Below are positions 12,730 through 21,074 of a stretch of DNA of 38,395 nt, piece after piece. Where the stretch lies: IMG/VR virus record IMGVR_UViG_3300027770_000011, positions 1 through 38,395 of that record; one strand, written 5' to 3'. Made by a program: the position numbers and the translations under genes. Position 1 is the stretch's first letter. Each line of letters starts with the position of its first letter. This DNA is from a virus. Below the pieces are notes generated by a model that made no database searches, was not told the DNA's origin, and saw nothing but the letters and a program-made list of their open reading frames with translations.

Positions 12730-13275
12730 ATGGCGGGAAAAGAGCTAGAGGCAACAACGGGCGAGTCTGCGGCGCAATGGACGCCGACGGATGAATTGAC
12801 CGCTTGGGCAAAAAATCCGCGCCAGAATAAAGCAGCCGTCGCTGAAATCGCCAAGTCGATTCGGCGCTTCGGATTCGGCGCGCCAATCGTCGCCAATCGT
12901 CGCGACGGCACAATCATCGCCGGACACACGCGGCACGCTGCAGCGGTCAAGCTCGGCCTTGCGCAAGTGCCAGTGCGCTGGCTTGACCTTGACCCAGCCG
13001 ACGCCCACGCGCTGGCACTTGCCGACAATAAGTTAGGCGAAATCGCGACTTGGGATGACGCCGCGCTTGCCGATGTGCTGCGCGAGATTCAGGCGGCGGA
13101 TGAAAGCCTGCTTGCGGATACGGGATTTAGCGAGGAGGATTTGGCGCGGCTGCTGGGGGAGGTGGAACCGCCAAAACCGCCGCCATCTAGCGCGCAAGAG
13201 ATTGACCCTGACGCGATGCAAATGGGCTGCAAATGCCCGCGATGTGGATTTGAGTTCGATGATAAAAACGCCTGA
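12730..13275 (+). CDS. ParB/Srx-fold nuclease-like protein with C-terminal zinc ribbon
   Basis: 181 residues. Residues 20-90 carry the ParB/sulfiredoxin pattern: NPRQN, EIAKSIRRFGFGAPIV, DGTIIAGHTRHAAAVKLG and VPVRWLDL, where the GHTRH region forms the nucleotide-binding/nuclease centre. A helical part follows, then a Pro linker and a C-terminal GCKCPRCGFEF knuckle likely to bind zinc. Such free-standing ParB-domain proteins in phages usually sit beside methyltransferase and terminase genes and are thought to act in DNA modification or nicking rather than partition; no ParA is present. It overlaps the next gene by 17 bases. Confidence 0.82.
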   Translation: MAGKELEATTGESAAQWTPTDELTAWAKNPRQNKAAVAEIAKSIRRFGFGAPIVANRRDGTIIAGHTRHAAAVKLGLAQVPVRWLDLDPADAHALALADNKLGEIATWDDAALADVLREIQAADESLLADTGFSEEDLARLLGEVEPPKPPPSSAQEIDPDAMQMGCKCPRCGFEFDDKNA

Positions 13276-14287
13276 TTGTGCATGGAATCTAACGGATTTG
13301 GCCTCGGTTCTGCAAAACGGGATCAAGGTGATGTCCACTTTTGCCTGCGGCGGCGGCTCGTCAATGGGCTACAAGCGCGCGGGCTGCACAATCGTTGCAG
13401 CGAACGACATCGACCCTGAAATGGCTTGGCATTACAAGCGAAACTTGCACCCGCCGCTGTATTATCTCTGCCCGATTCGCGACTTGCTGACAGCCAAACT
13501 TGAGCCTGAATTGTTTTCGTTGGACATTCTGGACGGTTCGCCGCCGTGCTCAACGTTCAGCATGGCGGGAAGTCGTGAGGATGGTTGGGGAAAGGACAAG
13601 CATTTCCGCGAGGGGCAGGCAAAGCAGGTGTTAAGCGACTTGTTTTTCGATTATCTGGATTTGGTTGCGCATCTGCGCCCAAAGGTTGCAATCGCCGAGA
13701 ATGTCAAGGGAATGTTACTAGGCAACGCCAAGGGCTACACCAAGATGGTCATGGCGCGGTTCCGCGAACTTGGCTACAAGCCTCAGTTATTCTTGCTCAA
13801 TGCCGCAGACTGCGGCGTTCCACAGCGGCGGGAGCGGGTGTTTTTCTGCGCCGTGCGTGAGGATTTGGATGTGCCGCCGTTGAAGTTGGCACCGGTGCAT
13901 CGGTGGATTTCGGCGGGCGAGGCATTGCATGATGTGCGGGCTGATTTGGTGAAATGGGAGATGGTTACAGCATCAAATCAAAGACATACATTGGCTGGCA
14001 GATTAAAGCCGTGGCCCATGACAGAGCCATCACCGACGCTCACGTCTGGCAGCGCCAAGGAATTGATCAACTCTGCGCTTCAATTCGGAGATTTTACATT
14101 TTCCGATTACAAACGCCTCGGTTCATTCCCCGACGACTACAGCGCCCGCACTGACAAAATCGGCAAGTACATGATCGGTATGAGCGTACCGCCCAAGATG
14201 ATGGAAGTTGTGGCGCGGGCGGTATGCGAGCAGTGGCTGGCCAAAGCAAACGGGCGGGAAGCGGGAAGCGGGGCATTGGATGGCTGA
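13259..14287 (+). CDS. C5-cytosine DNA methyltransferase
   Basis: 342 residues from ATG 13259 (the open frame extends upstream to 13055 but only as a shadow of the ParB-like gene). Motifs are in canonical order: SAM-binding FACGGGSSMG (28-37), catalytic PCSTFS (Cys97), ENV (147-149), QRRER (189-193), and the C-terminal RLGSFPDDY plus GMSVPP. The target-recognition region between VIII and IX is short, about 100 residues. It probably methylates phage DNA to evade host restriction. No cognate restriction gene is seen, so it acts as a solitary methyltransferase. It overlaps the terS gene by 8 bases. Confidence 0.92.
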   Translation: MIKTPDCAWNLTDLASVLQNGIKVMSTFACGGGSSMGYKRAGCTIVAANDIDPEMAWHYKRNLHPPLYYLCPIRDLLTAKLEPELFSLDILDGSPPCSTFSMAGSREDGWGKDKHFREGQAKQVLSDLFFDYLDLVAHLRPKVAIAENVKGMLLGNAKGYTKMVMARFRELGYKPQLFLLNAADCGVPQRRERVFFCAVREDLDVPPLKLAPVHRWISAGEALHDVRADLVKWEMVTASNQRHTLAGRLKPWPMTEPSPTLTSGSAKELINSALQFGDFTFSDYKRLGSFPDDYSARTDKIGKYMIGMSVPPKMMEVVARAVCEQWLAKANGREAGSGALDG

Positions 14288-14747
14288 CGAGAAACCGAAG
14301 GGCAAGCGGGGGCGAAAGGGTATATTCACGCCAGAAGCGAAGTTGAAGCTGATTCAAGCGATTCAGCTTGGCGGCACGATGCAGGATGCTGCTGGCTTTG
14401 CTGGAATCAATTACACTTATCTTTTCGACTGGTTAGCGAAAAAAACGCCAGAAGCGAACGAATTATCCGAAGCCCTTAAAACAGCCAAGGGTGCGGGCAA
14501 GATCGGTTGGCTCGCGAAGATCGAAAAGGCAGCAAGCGACGGCAATTGGCAAGCGGCTGCGTGGAAGTTGGAGCGGACGGATCCTGACAATTACGGTCGC
14601 CAGCGCCTTGAACTCACCGGCAAAGACGGCGGGGCGGTCCAGGTCGCGGCGCAAGTCGTGCTACTGCCCGCACCGGTTCACGACGCCGACGCCTGGGCGA
14701 AAAGCGTTGCGGCTGATCAAGCGAAGCTGGCGCAAAAATTGGACTAA
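14280..14747 (+). CDS. terS: Terminase small subunit (TerS-like)
   Basis: 155 residues from ATG 14280. A basic N-terminus (KPKGKRGRKG) is followed by a helix-turn-helix region, EAKLKLIQAIQLGGTMQDAAGFAGINYTYLFDWL (residues 19-52), then a helical central domain with WQAAAWKLERTDPDNYGR, a pattern common in small terminase subunits. TerS recognises the packaging site and loads TerL. It sits immediately upstream of terL, as expected, so the pac/cos site is probably in or near this gene. Confidence 0.82.
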   Translation: MADEKPKGKRGRKGIFTPEAKLKLIQAIQLGGTMQDAAGFAGINYTYLFDWLAKKTPEANELSEALKTAKGAGKIGWLAKIEKAASDGNWQAAAWKLERTDPDNYGRQRLELTGKDGGAVQVAAQVVLLPAPVHDADAWAKSVAADQAKLAQKLD

Positions 14748-14754
14748 TATCGCA

Positions 14755-16077
14755 ATGGCTGACGGTCGACCAATCGCATTTCAGCCGCACCCCGGCCCGC
14801 AGACTTGGCTGATTCAGTGCCAAATCGAGGATGTGCTTTGCGGCGGCGCACGCGGCGGCGGCAAGACTTGGGGCATGATTGGCGTGTGGTTACAGCATCA
14901 AACGCTTTACGGCGCAGATGCAAAGGGTGTTTGGTTCCGCCGCAGTCAGCCTGAAATTGAAGGCGCGCAAGCGGAAATGCTCAAGCTATTCCCGCAAGTT
15001 GGCGCGGTCTACGAGGTGCAGGCGCGCACTTGGGCATTTCCGAACGGCGCGCGGCTTAAACTGCGCTATCTCGAAAGCGACAACGACGCGGCACGCTACC
15101 AAGGCCATGAATATACGCTGCTTCTGTACGATGACGCAGGCACTTGGCCGACGCCGACGCCGATTGACATGCTGCGCGCCACGCTGCGCAGCCCCAAGGG
15201 CATTCCCTGCCGCCAAGTGTTGAGCGCAAACCCTTGTGGCTCTGGGCACGACTGGTTGCGCAATCGTTATTTATTGCCAGCACTTCCGATGCAAATCCAC
15301 CTTGCGCACAATCCTGACTTTCCCGACTTGCCACCTGTCCGCCGCGTGTTCATTCCCTCGCTGCTGAAGGACAATCCCTCGCTTGACGCCGCAAGTTACA
15401 GCGCGCAGTTGGCGTTGTCGGGACCGGCGCACATCGTAAAGGCTTGGCTTGAAGGCGACTGGGACGCGACGCCCGAGGGCGGCATGCTCGCTCCGGCGTG
15501 GTTTGAGAACTTTTGGGAAGTGCAAATCGACCGCTCGCGCATCGGCGGCACCCGCGTTATCTGCTCGGTCGATCCCGCTGAAGATGTCGGCAAAGGCAAC
15601 GACGAAACGGGCATCGTCATCGCCATCCGCCACGGCTACTACTGCGATTTGCTCCACGTCGAAGCCGTCAAGATGCTGCTCGAGCCGCTGGAGGCACGGC
15701 TTGACGTGCTCTGCAAGGCGTATGGCGTCGATAAGGTGCTGATCGAAAAGAAGTCTGTCGGCGGTCCACTGGCGCAGAACTTGAAGCGGCGTGCAAATTT
15801 CAACGTGGCGGTTGAGGCGGTTGACCCAGGGCAACAGAACAAGGCGGAACGCATGTGGGCACAAGCGCCGTGGTTTCAAGGCGCTAGGGTGCGATTGCCG
15901 TCAATGCGTGTGCGCCCGATTCTGCCGATTGTCAGCGATTGGCCTGATTATGTGCGCGAAATGACGCGGTTTACAGGCGACAAAGCCAAGCGCGAGCGGG
16001 ATAACCGTGTTGACGCGACAAGCCAATTGCTCAAGCAATTCAGTAGCGGCGGCGCGAGTTCGCTTTTTGACTGGTAG
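14755..16077 (+). CDS. terL: Terminase large subunit
   Basis: 440 residues from ATG 14755. The ATPase domain has Walker A GGARGGGKT (30-38) and Walker B LLLYDDAG (122-129), where the usual catalytic Glu after the Asp is itself Asp. The nuclease domain follows: VICSVDPAEDVGKGNDETG with its metal-binding Asp, then KVLIEKKSVG, and a late RDNRVDATSQLL with the third acidic residue. It packages phage DNA into the prohead and cuts it. It ends one base before an in-frame GTG of the portal gene. Confidence 0.93.
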   Translation: MADGRPIAFQPHPGPQTWLIQCQIEDVLCGGARGGGKTWGMIGVWLQHQTLYGADAKGVWFRRSQPEIEGAQAEMLKLFPQVGAVYEVQARTWAFPNGARLKLRYLESDNDAARYQGHEYTLLLYDDAGTWPTPTPIDMLRATLRSPKGIPCRQVLSANPCGSGHDWLRNRYLLPALPMQIHLAHNPDFPDLPPVRRVFIPSLLKDNPSLDAASYSAQLALSGPAHIVKAWLEGDWDATPEGGMLAPAWFENFWEVQIDRSRIGGTRVICSVDPAEDVGKGNDETGIVIAIRHGYYCDLLHVEAVKMLLEPLEARLDVLCKAYGVDKVLIEKKSVGGPLAQNLKRRANFNVAVEAVDPGQQNKAERMWAQAPWFQGARVRLPSMRVRPILPIVSDWPDYVREMTRFTGDKAKRERDNRVDATSQLLKQFSSGGASSLFDW

Positions 16078-16094
16078 TGAGGCACGATTCAGCC

Positions 16095-17708
16095 ATGGCA
16101 AAGAAATTCCAAATCCCGCAAATCCCGATCGTCCACCCGCAAGAAGCTGCACAGGCATACGCCGACGCGCGCTTGGCGGCCTTCCCACAACATGCCCGCG
16201 ACGATTCGCCAGCGCCCGATCCTGTCGCCGCGCTTACCGGCCAACGCGGTGACGGCTGGGGCAATCTATACACCGGCCTAGGTCGCGCGGGGCGTGATTC
16301 GATTGTCAGCACGACCTATGATTTGCGCACACCGCTGACGATGGACACCACCCGCGCGTTATATCGGCAGAATTGGCTTTGCGGGCTGCTGGTCGATGAC
16401 CTTGTGCGGGATTCGTTCCGGGGGGGCTGGAAGATTGGCGTCACGGATGAAGCGCAGAAAGCCAAGACGGAAACGCTACTTCAGGCCGAATGGCAGCGCA
16501 TTGGCGCGTTTCAGGTGTTGGGCGACGGCTTGCGGTGGTCGCTGGTATTCGGCGGCGCCGTCGGGCTGCTCTATACCGACGACGCGGCCAAATTCACGCA
16601 GGCCAATCTCGGCACGTCGACGTCGTTGCTCGGCGGCGCGGTTTCCAGCGGCGTCGTGTCCGCTATGGCGATGCCGTTGGAGCTCGCGTCGCTTAGGGAA
16701 GTGCTGCGGGTGCTTGTCGTCGATGCGCAGTTTGCCATCCCCAATATTGGCACGCTGGACGCCGACCCGCGCAGTCCCAATTTCGGCCTGCCGATGTATT
16801 ACTCGGTTACGCCTTACGGCCTGAACACCGCGACTTATCAAGTGCATTGGACGCGGTTGCTACGGTTCCCCGGTGTGCCGACGGACAACCTGACGCGCAT
16901 CAGCAATCTGACTTGGGGCGATTCGATCTTTGAGCGCGTGTTCGATTCGGTCATGCGCTACGGCGTCGGCATGGCTGGCGCTGCGCAAATCGTCGGCAGC
17001 TTTGAGCAAGGTGTGCTCAAGATGAAGGACTTGAATACGCAACTCGGCAGCAACCAAGAGGCAAAGACTGTCGCCCGCGTTTTGGCGTTCAAGATGGGCC
17101 TGTCGACCGCGTCGCTTGCGCTAATCGACTCGGAAAATGAGGAATATTCGCGCATTTCCGCACGAATTGCGGGGCTTGCGGACTTGCTGAACGAACTGAA
17201 GCTGGAAGCCATCGGCGCAATGCGGATGCCCAAGAGCAAGGTTTTCGGCAGTCAGCAAGGGGAGTTGGCGGGCGCAGAAGCTGATCAAGAAACGTGGCAA
17301 CAGCAAGTCCACGGCTGGCAGATGTACGCGGTGCATCCGCCGCTGGTGCAACTGTCGAACCTGCTGATAGCGGCCAAACTCGGCCCATTCAAAGGCGTAT
17401 TCCCGATTGGCCTGACCATCGAACCAAACGGCATTGTTGCGCCGGATGCTACGAAAGAAGCTGCAATCCGCAAGGTTACAGCCGACGCCGACGCGATTTA
17501 CATTGATCGCAACGTGTTGGAGCCGTCTGAGGTGGCAAATAGCCGTTTCGGTGGGCCTAAGTACAGCACCGAGACGACGCTTGACGTGGCGCTGACCAAC
17601 GCCCGCAACGCAGCGGCCACCGCTGAACAAATCGGGGAAGGCGGCGAGCCTACGGGCGAAAATGCGCCGACAAAGCAACCGCCTGAAGACCAACAGCCAG
17701 CGGAATGA
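16095..17708 (+). CDS. Portal protein (DUF1073/HI1409-like)
   Basis: 537 residues from ATG 16095, with GTGAGG about 12 bases upstream; a GTG at 16077 is in frame but has no site. The sequence fits the DUF1073 portal family: TTRALYRQNWLCGLLVDDLVRDSFR near the start, LRWSLVFGGAVGLL, then YSVTPYGLN and a late FGSQQGELAGAEADQETWQQQVHGWQ segment. Twelve copies would form the ring through which DNA enters. The last 60 residues are Ala/Glu/Pro-rich. It is placed directly after terL and overlaps the MuF-like gene by ATGA. Confidence 0.88.
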   Translation: MAKKFQIPQIPIVHPQEAAQAYADARLAAFPQHARDDSPAPDPVAALTGQRGDGWGNLYTGLGRAGRDSIVSTTYDLRTPLTMDTTRALYRQNWLCGLLVDDLVRDSFRGGWKIGVTDEAQKAKTETLLQAEWQRIGAFQVLGDGLRWSLVFGGAVGLLYTDDAAKFTQANLGTSTSLLGGAVSSGVVSAMAMPLELASLREVLRVLVVDAQFAIPNIGTLDADPRSPNFGLPMYYSVTPYGLNTATYQVHWTRLLRFPGVPTDNLTRISNLTWGDSIFERVFDSVMRYGVGMAGAAQIVGSFEQGVLKMKDLNTQLGSNQEAKTVARVLAFKMGLSTASLALIDSENEEYSRISARIAGLADLLNELKLEAIGAMRMPKSKVFGSQQGELAGAEADQETWQQQVHGWQMYAVHPPLVQLSNLLIAAKLGPFKGVFPIGLTIEPNGIVAPDATKEAAIRKVTADADAIYIDRNVLEPSEVANSRFGGPKYSTETTLDVALTNARNAAATAEQIGEGGEPTGENAPTKQPPEDQQPAE

Positions 17709-18856
17709 TCACCCGCCGTCCCGCCAAGCCATTGCGACCGACGCGCCCACTGCGCAGCGAAACGCCGATGCCGCTGCACGCCAACGCGCTCCGGCTGGCA
17801 ATTCTGCGCACGCAGCCGCCGCGCCCGCTGCCAATCCCGCGCATCCCGCCGCTGATAGACTTCAAGTATGACGCGAAGTTGCGGGCGATTGCCGTGCGCT
17901 CGTTCGCCGCCGTCGAGAATCTGATCAAAATCTGCCGCCGACAAGGCGCGCTTGCAAAGCAGGATGCTAAAGAGCCTGCCCCGCAAGGCGAATTCGAGCT
18001 TGCACCGCTTGAAGAACAGCCGGGCTACACCGCACCCGCCGCGCTCAAAACCGCTGCGGAACGGGTGGCGCTGACGCGGGCCGCGCAACTAATGCTGCCG
18101 CTGCAAGTCAAGCAGGGCATTGGCCTGATGCGCACGAAATTGACGGCGTATTCTGCGGACTTGCAAGCGCACGGAATCGCAGCGCCGATTGCCGACGCCA
18201 TCGAACGGCACGGCGCACAGGTCAACGTGCAAATCGCGAAAACGCTTGGCATTCAGCCGATTCGGCCTGATTTGGTCAAGCTGCGCAATCGCTGGGTCAG
18301 CGACAACGCCAGTCTGATCAAGTCGATCCCGACGACGGCGGCGGATCGGGCGCAAGCGATTGTGCAGCAGATGGTCGAGAACGGCCAACGCTGGGAAACG
18401 ATTGCGAAACAGCTTGAAAAGGAACTGGACATCACCAAGAACCGCGCGCAGCTAATCGCCCGCGATCAAGTCAGCAAGTACAACGGGGCGCTGAACCAAG
18501 CAAATCAGAAAGCGGCGGGGATAAATCGCTATGCGTGGCGCGGGGTTAAAGACAACCGCGAGCGACCGGAACATCTTGCGCTTGAAGGGCAGGTTTTCAG
18601 TTGGGATCAACCGTCGCATCTCGGCAATCCTGGCGAACCGATCCGGTGCAGGTGTTGGGCTGAGCCTGTAACCAGCGATTCGGTCAAGACAAGCCCGCAG
18701 TTGACCGAGGAGGAGTTGATCAACCGCACTGCCGCGCAAGGCCCTAAGCAGTCGATGCCGGACGCCACGCCCGCAGAAGTCCACGCCGAAGCGGAACGCA
18801 GCGTCAAGGCGGCGATCAAGTTGGCGGAGAATCGGCAGCGATTGCTAGGGCGTTAG
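17705..18856 (+). CDS. Minor head protein, SPP1 gp7/Mu gpF-like
   Basis: 383 residues, start overlapping the portal stop by ATGA. A Pro/Arg-rich N-terminus is followed by a long helical domain. The family hallmark is then seen near residues 260-320: NRAQLIARDQVSKYNGALNQ, AWRGVKDNRERPEH, and CRCWAEP after PGEP. This matches the Mu F/SPP1 gp7 head morphogenesis domain, a minor capsid protein injected or placed at the portal vertex. The C-terminal 50 residues are charged and helical. The gene is followed by an oppositely oriented cassette with no visible terminator between. Confidence 0.9.
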   Translation: MITRRPAKPLRPTRPLRSETPMPLHANALRLAILRTQPPRPLPIPRIPPLIDFKYDAKLRAIAVRSFAAVENLIKICRRQGALAKQDAKEPAPQGEFELAPLEEQPGYTAPAALKTAAERVALTRAAQLMLPLQVKQGIGLMRTKLTAYSADLQAHGIAAPIADAIERHGAQVNVQIAKTLGIQPIRPDLVKLRNRWVSDNASLIKSIPTTAADRAQAIVQQMVENGQRWETIAKQLEKELDITKNRAQLIARDQVSKYNGALNQANQKAAGINRYAWRGVKDNRERPEHLALEGQVFSWDQPSHLGNPGEPIRCRCWAEPVTSDSVKTSPQLTEEELINRTAAQGPKQSMPDATPAEVHAEAERSVKAAIKLAENRQRLLGR

Positions 18857-18869
18857 CGCAGTTCAGTAG

Positions 18870-19118
18870 TCATCGTTCAAGCAGTGGATCGGTAAGCGCA
18901 AAGCCGTGCTTCTCGATCCGGTGCAGCGTAATCCCCCAAAACCCACGTTCAACCGAATCCCAGCCGGTCACGTCCAAAGCCCACTTGTCGGCATCGGTTA
19001 AGATGCGCAGCTCGTCCGCCAGCGCCCGATAGTGCGCTTGTCGGCGCATCTCCTGCTCTGCGGCAAGGAATCCAGCGACGGCAATCGTGCGGCCATGTTG
19101 CTGCTTAACCTTCCGCAT
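18870..19118 (-). CDS. Hypothetical protein of the leftward cassette, 82 aa
   Basis: ATG 19118 is chosen over longer frames because those read through the upstream gene in another phase. The product has a basic N-terminus, a Gln/Arg/Glu-rich helix (EQEMRRQAHYRALADEL) and a C-terminal part with WDSVERGFWGITLHRIEKHG. No family is recognised. It overlaps its partner by 14 bases and converges with the MuF-like gene 13 bases away. The two genes point against the structural operon around them, as morons do. Confidence 0.65.
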   Translation of the reverse strand: MRKVKQQHGRTIAVAGFLAAEQEMRRQAHYRALADELRILTDADKWALDVTGWDSVERGFWGITLHRIEKHGFALTDPLLER

Positions 19119-19344
19119 TGACAGCCTTTTTCTTGAATCCACCTTCACGGAATTCGCCGCAATCGTGCCCCGCTTCCCGCAGTTGCCACGCCAGTTTTCG
19201 CACTTGCGCAGCCGTCCTGTTGAGCAAAAGGCCAGCGTCGTCATAGGTTTGCGAGTCGCAGATGATTGCCGCAACCTGTTGGGGCGGTATTTCCGGCCCG
19301 ATTCTGATCATGCGTATTTTGCGTTTTTGACCGCCTGAAATCAT
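19105..19344 (-). CDS. Small HTH-like protein of the leftward cassette, 79 aa
   Basis: The frame begins at ATG 19344, one base after the predicted transcription start, so translation may be leaderless; ATG 19311 (MIRIGPEI) is an alternative. The middle, YDDAGLLLNRTAAQVRKLAWQLREAG, resembles a helix-turn-helix, and the C-terminus is basic. A small DNA-binding regulator is plausible, possibly related in kind to the product at 4121-4360, which is controlled by a promoter with a very similar -35 region. It lies between the MuF-like and protease/scaffold genes on the opposite strand. Confidence 0.6.
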   Translation of the reverse strand: MISGGQKRKIRMIRIGPEIPPQQVAAIICDSQTYDDAGLLLNRTAAQVRKLAWQLREAGHDCGEFREGGFKKKAVNAEG

Positions 19345-19351
19345 GCGTCAG

Positions 19352-19380
19352 ATTAGAACGCTAGCACGGCAGATTGTCAA
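19352..19380 (-). promoter_or_regulatory. Sigma70-type promoter of the leftward cassette
   Basis: On the minus strand TTGACA (19380-19375), a 17-base spacer, then TCTAAT (19357-19352). The bases around the -35 box (CCGCTTGACAATCT) are identical to those at the promoter near 4420. It lies in the gap between the divergent genes at 19344 and 19397, so the cassette can be expressed independently of the late operon. Confidence 0.72.
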
Positions 19381-19396
19381 GCGGCACAATTCGCAC

Positions 19397-20506
19397 ATGC
19401 CAAAGCTGTACCGCGAAGATTCTTGCCCCGCTCGCTTCGACGCCATTGACGGCAACGGCTTTCTACGCGGATTCGCCACGTTGGCTAAGGAAGGCGTCTA
19501 CGAATACGGCGACGCCAGCGGCAAGACGTGGCGCGAACTAACGCCGCTGTCAACGCTGACCGATACCAAGTGGCTGAAGTCGCTGAAGATGTCGCCGATT
19601 ACGCTTGATCACCCCGTCGTCGGCATGGTCGACCGCAAAAACGTCAAGCAGTTGTCGGTCGGTAGCGGCGGCAGCGAGTTTGCAACCGATGGTAGCGGAA
19701 TCAGTAGCGAATTGACGGTAATGGACGACGCCGCAATTGTTGCCGCGCAATCGACGCACCAAGAGATAAGCCTCGGTTATTACGCGCAAGTTGAAGACCG
19801 CGCGGGCGTATGGAACGGACAGGCCTACGATAGGGTGCAGGTCGCGCGCACAGCCAACCACATCGCGCTCGTTCCGGCGGGTCGCCACGGTCCAGATGTG
19901 CGCTCGCACTTTGACGCTGCGATGACCGCCCGCCAAGATGGAGCTGCAATTCAGGTCGGGAAAGTCACCGATGAACCCGCCAAAATCACAAACGAGGCCA
20001 TCGTGGACGAACTCAAAAAAGCACTTGCCGACGCAGCCGCAGCGCAAGCCAAAGCCGACGCCGAAAAATCCCGTGCTGACGCCGCAGAAGGCAAAGTTGC
20101 CGCATTGACTGCGGAAAACACCGCGCTCAAAGCCGACGTTGCTGAACTGCCCGCCAAAATCGACGCCGCAAAGGCCGATGCTGCCGCAGCCGCGAAAGCA
20201 CGCGCCACCTTGGACGCCAAAGCCTGCGAAATGCTGGGCAAAGACTTCGTTTGCGACGGCAAGACCGACGCGGAAGTCAAGCGGGCGATGCTGGAATCCA
20301 AAGGGATCAAGACCGACGCCAGCGCCAGCGAAATCTTCCTGGACGGCGCGCTGTCTGCGGTCGCTGCGAACGTCACCGGCGGCGCAACCGCTCTGGACGC
20401 GCTTACGGCTGGCCTAAATCTGCGCGGCGACAACCGCGCGACGCAAGACGCCGAAGTCGCCAAAGACCTGCAAGCCCAAGCGGAATTCAACGCCAAGTTC
20501 AAATAG
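19397..20506 (+). CDS. Prohead protease/scaffold-like protein (DUF2213-like)
   Basis: 369 residues from ATG 19397; an in-frame ATG at 19343 would add 18 residues but overlaps the divergent gene and its promoter. The N-terminal 190 residues match the DUF2213 pattern: RFDAIDGNGFLRGFA, ITLDHPVV with a candidate catalytic His, then QEISLGYYAQV. The centre is a long Ala/Lys/Glu coiled coil (about 195-275), then a helical tail. Protease followed by coiled-coil scaffold in one chain is a common head-assembly design. It directly precedes the decoration and major capsid genes. No strong ribosome site is visible. Confidence 0.78.
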   Translation: MPKLYREDSCPARFDAIDGNGFLRGFATLAKEGVYEYGDASGKTWRELTPLSTLTDTKWLKSLKMSPITLDHPVVGMVDRKNVKQLSVGSGGSEFATDGSGISSELTVMDDAAIVAAQSTHQEISLGYYAQVEDRAGVWNGQAYDRVQVARTANHIALVPAGRHGPDVRSHFDAAMTARQDGAAIQVGKVTDEPAKITNEAIVDELKKALADAAAAQAKADAEKSRADAAEGKVAALTAENTALKADVAELPAKIDAAKADAAAAAKARATLDAKACEMLGKDFVCDGKTDAEVKRAMLESKGIKTDASASEIFLDGALSAVAANVTGGATALDALTAGLNLRGDNRATQDAEVAKDLQAQAEFNAKFK

Positions 20507-20541
20507 TTTCGACGCGCTAAGGCGCACCTTTGGAGATTCAG

Positions 20542-21027
20542 ATGGCTTTTTCTTCGGTCACTTCCACGCTGTCAATTGGCGAAATCGGCCAACTCAGCAA
20601 CCGCGACGACAACAATCTGGTTCAATTGAGCAAACCGTTGGTTGACGCCACTGCGTTGACGCCGGGTCGCTTGATTTACAAGGACTTGACCAATGACGGC
20701 GTGAAAATCATCCCGAATCCGATTGTGCAGGGCTTGATCGCGGGCGTCTGCGTCGATGACGGCTCGCTGCCGATTGACGTGGCAACCTACGTCACCGGCA
20801 AAGTCGTGCCGTTCCTGCGGCGCGGGCGCATTTGGGTCAAGACCTACGAAGCCGTCAAATATGGCGATCCGGTGTACTGCACCCAGCTCGTGGTTCTCAA
20901 TCCTTTGGGCAGCTTCGGCATGTCTGACAGCGATGCGGGCACTGCGCAAAATATCACCAGCTTTGGCTTTGCTTGGACCGGCGCGAACAGCTCCGGCAAA
21001 GCGGAAATCGAACTCAACCTGCCGTAA
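20542..21027 (+). CDS. Head decoration/structural protein, 161 aa
   Basis: ATG 20542 is preceded by TGGAGA six bases upstream. The product is beta-rich with no membrane segment. Segments LSNRDDNNLVQLSK, GLIAGVCVDDG, KVVPFLRRGRIWVKTYEAVKYGDPVYC resemble capsid cement/decoration proteins that precede a DUF2184-type capsid gene. It probably binds the outer shell of the head. Identification is from position, size and the beta pattern. Confidence 0.65.
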   Translation: MAFSSVTSTLSIGEIGQLSNRDDNNLVQLSKPLVDATALTPGRLIYKDLTNDGVKIIPNPIVQGLIAGVCVDDGSLPIDVATYVTGKVVPFLRRGRIWVKTYEAVKYGDPVYCTQLVVLNPLGSFGMSDSDAGTAQNITSFGFAWTGANSSGKAEIELNLP

Positions 21028-21074
21028 TCGGCTCGCACTCGCAATTGTAACGCAGCAAGGAAAAAGGCAAAATC

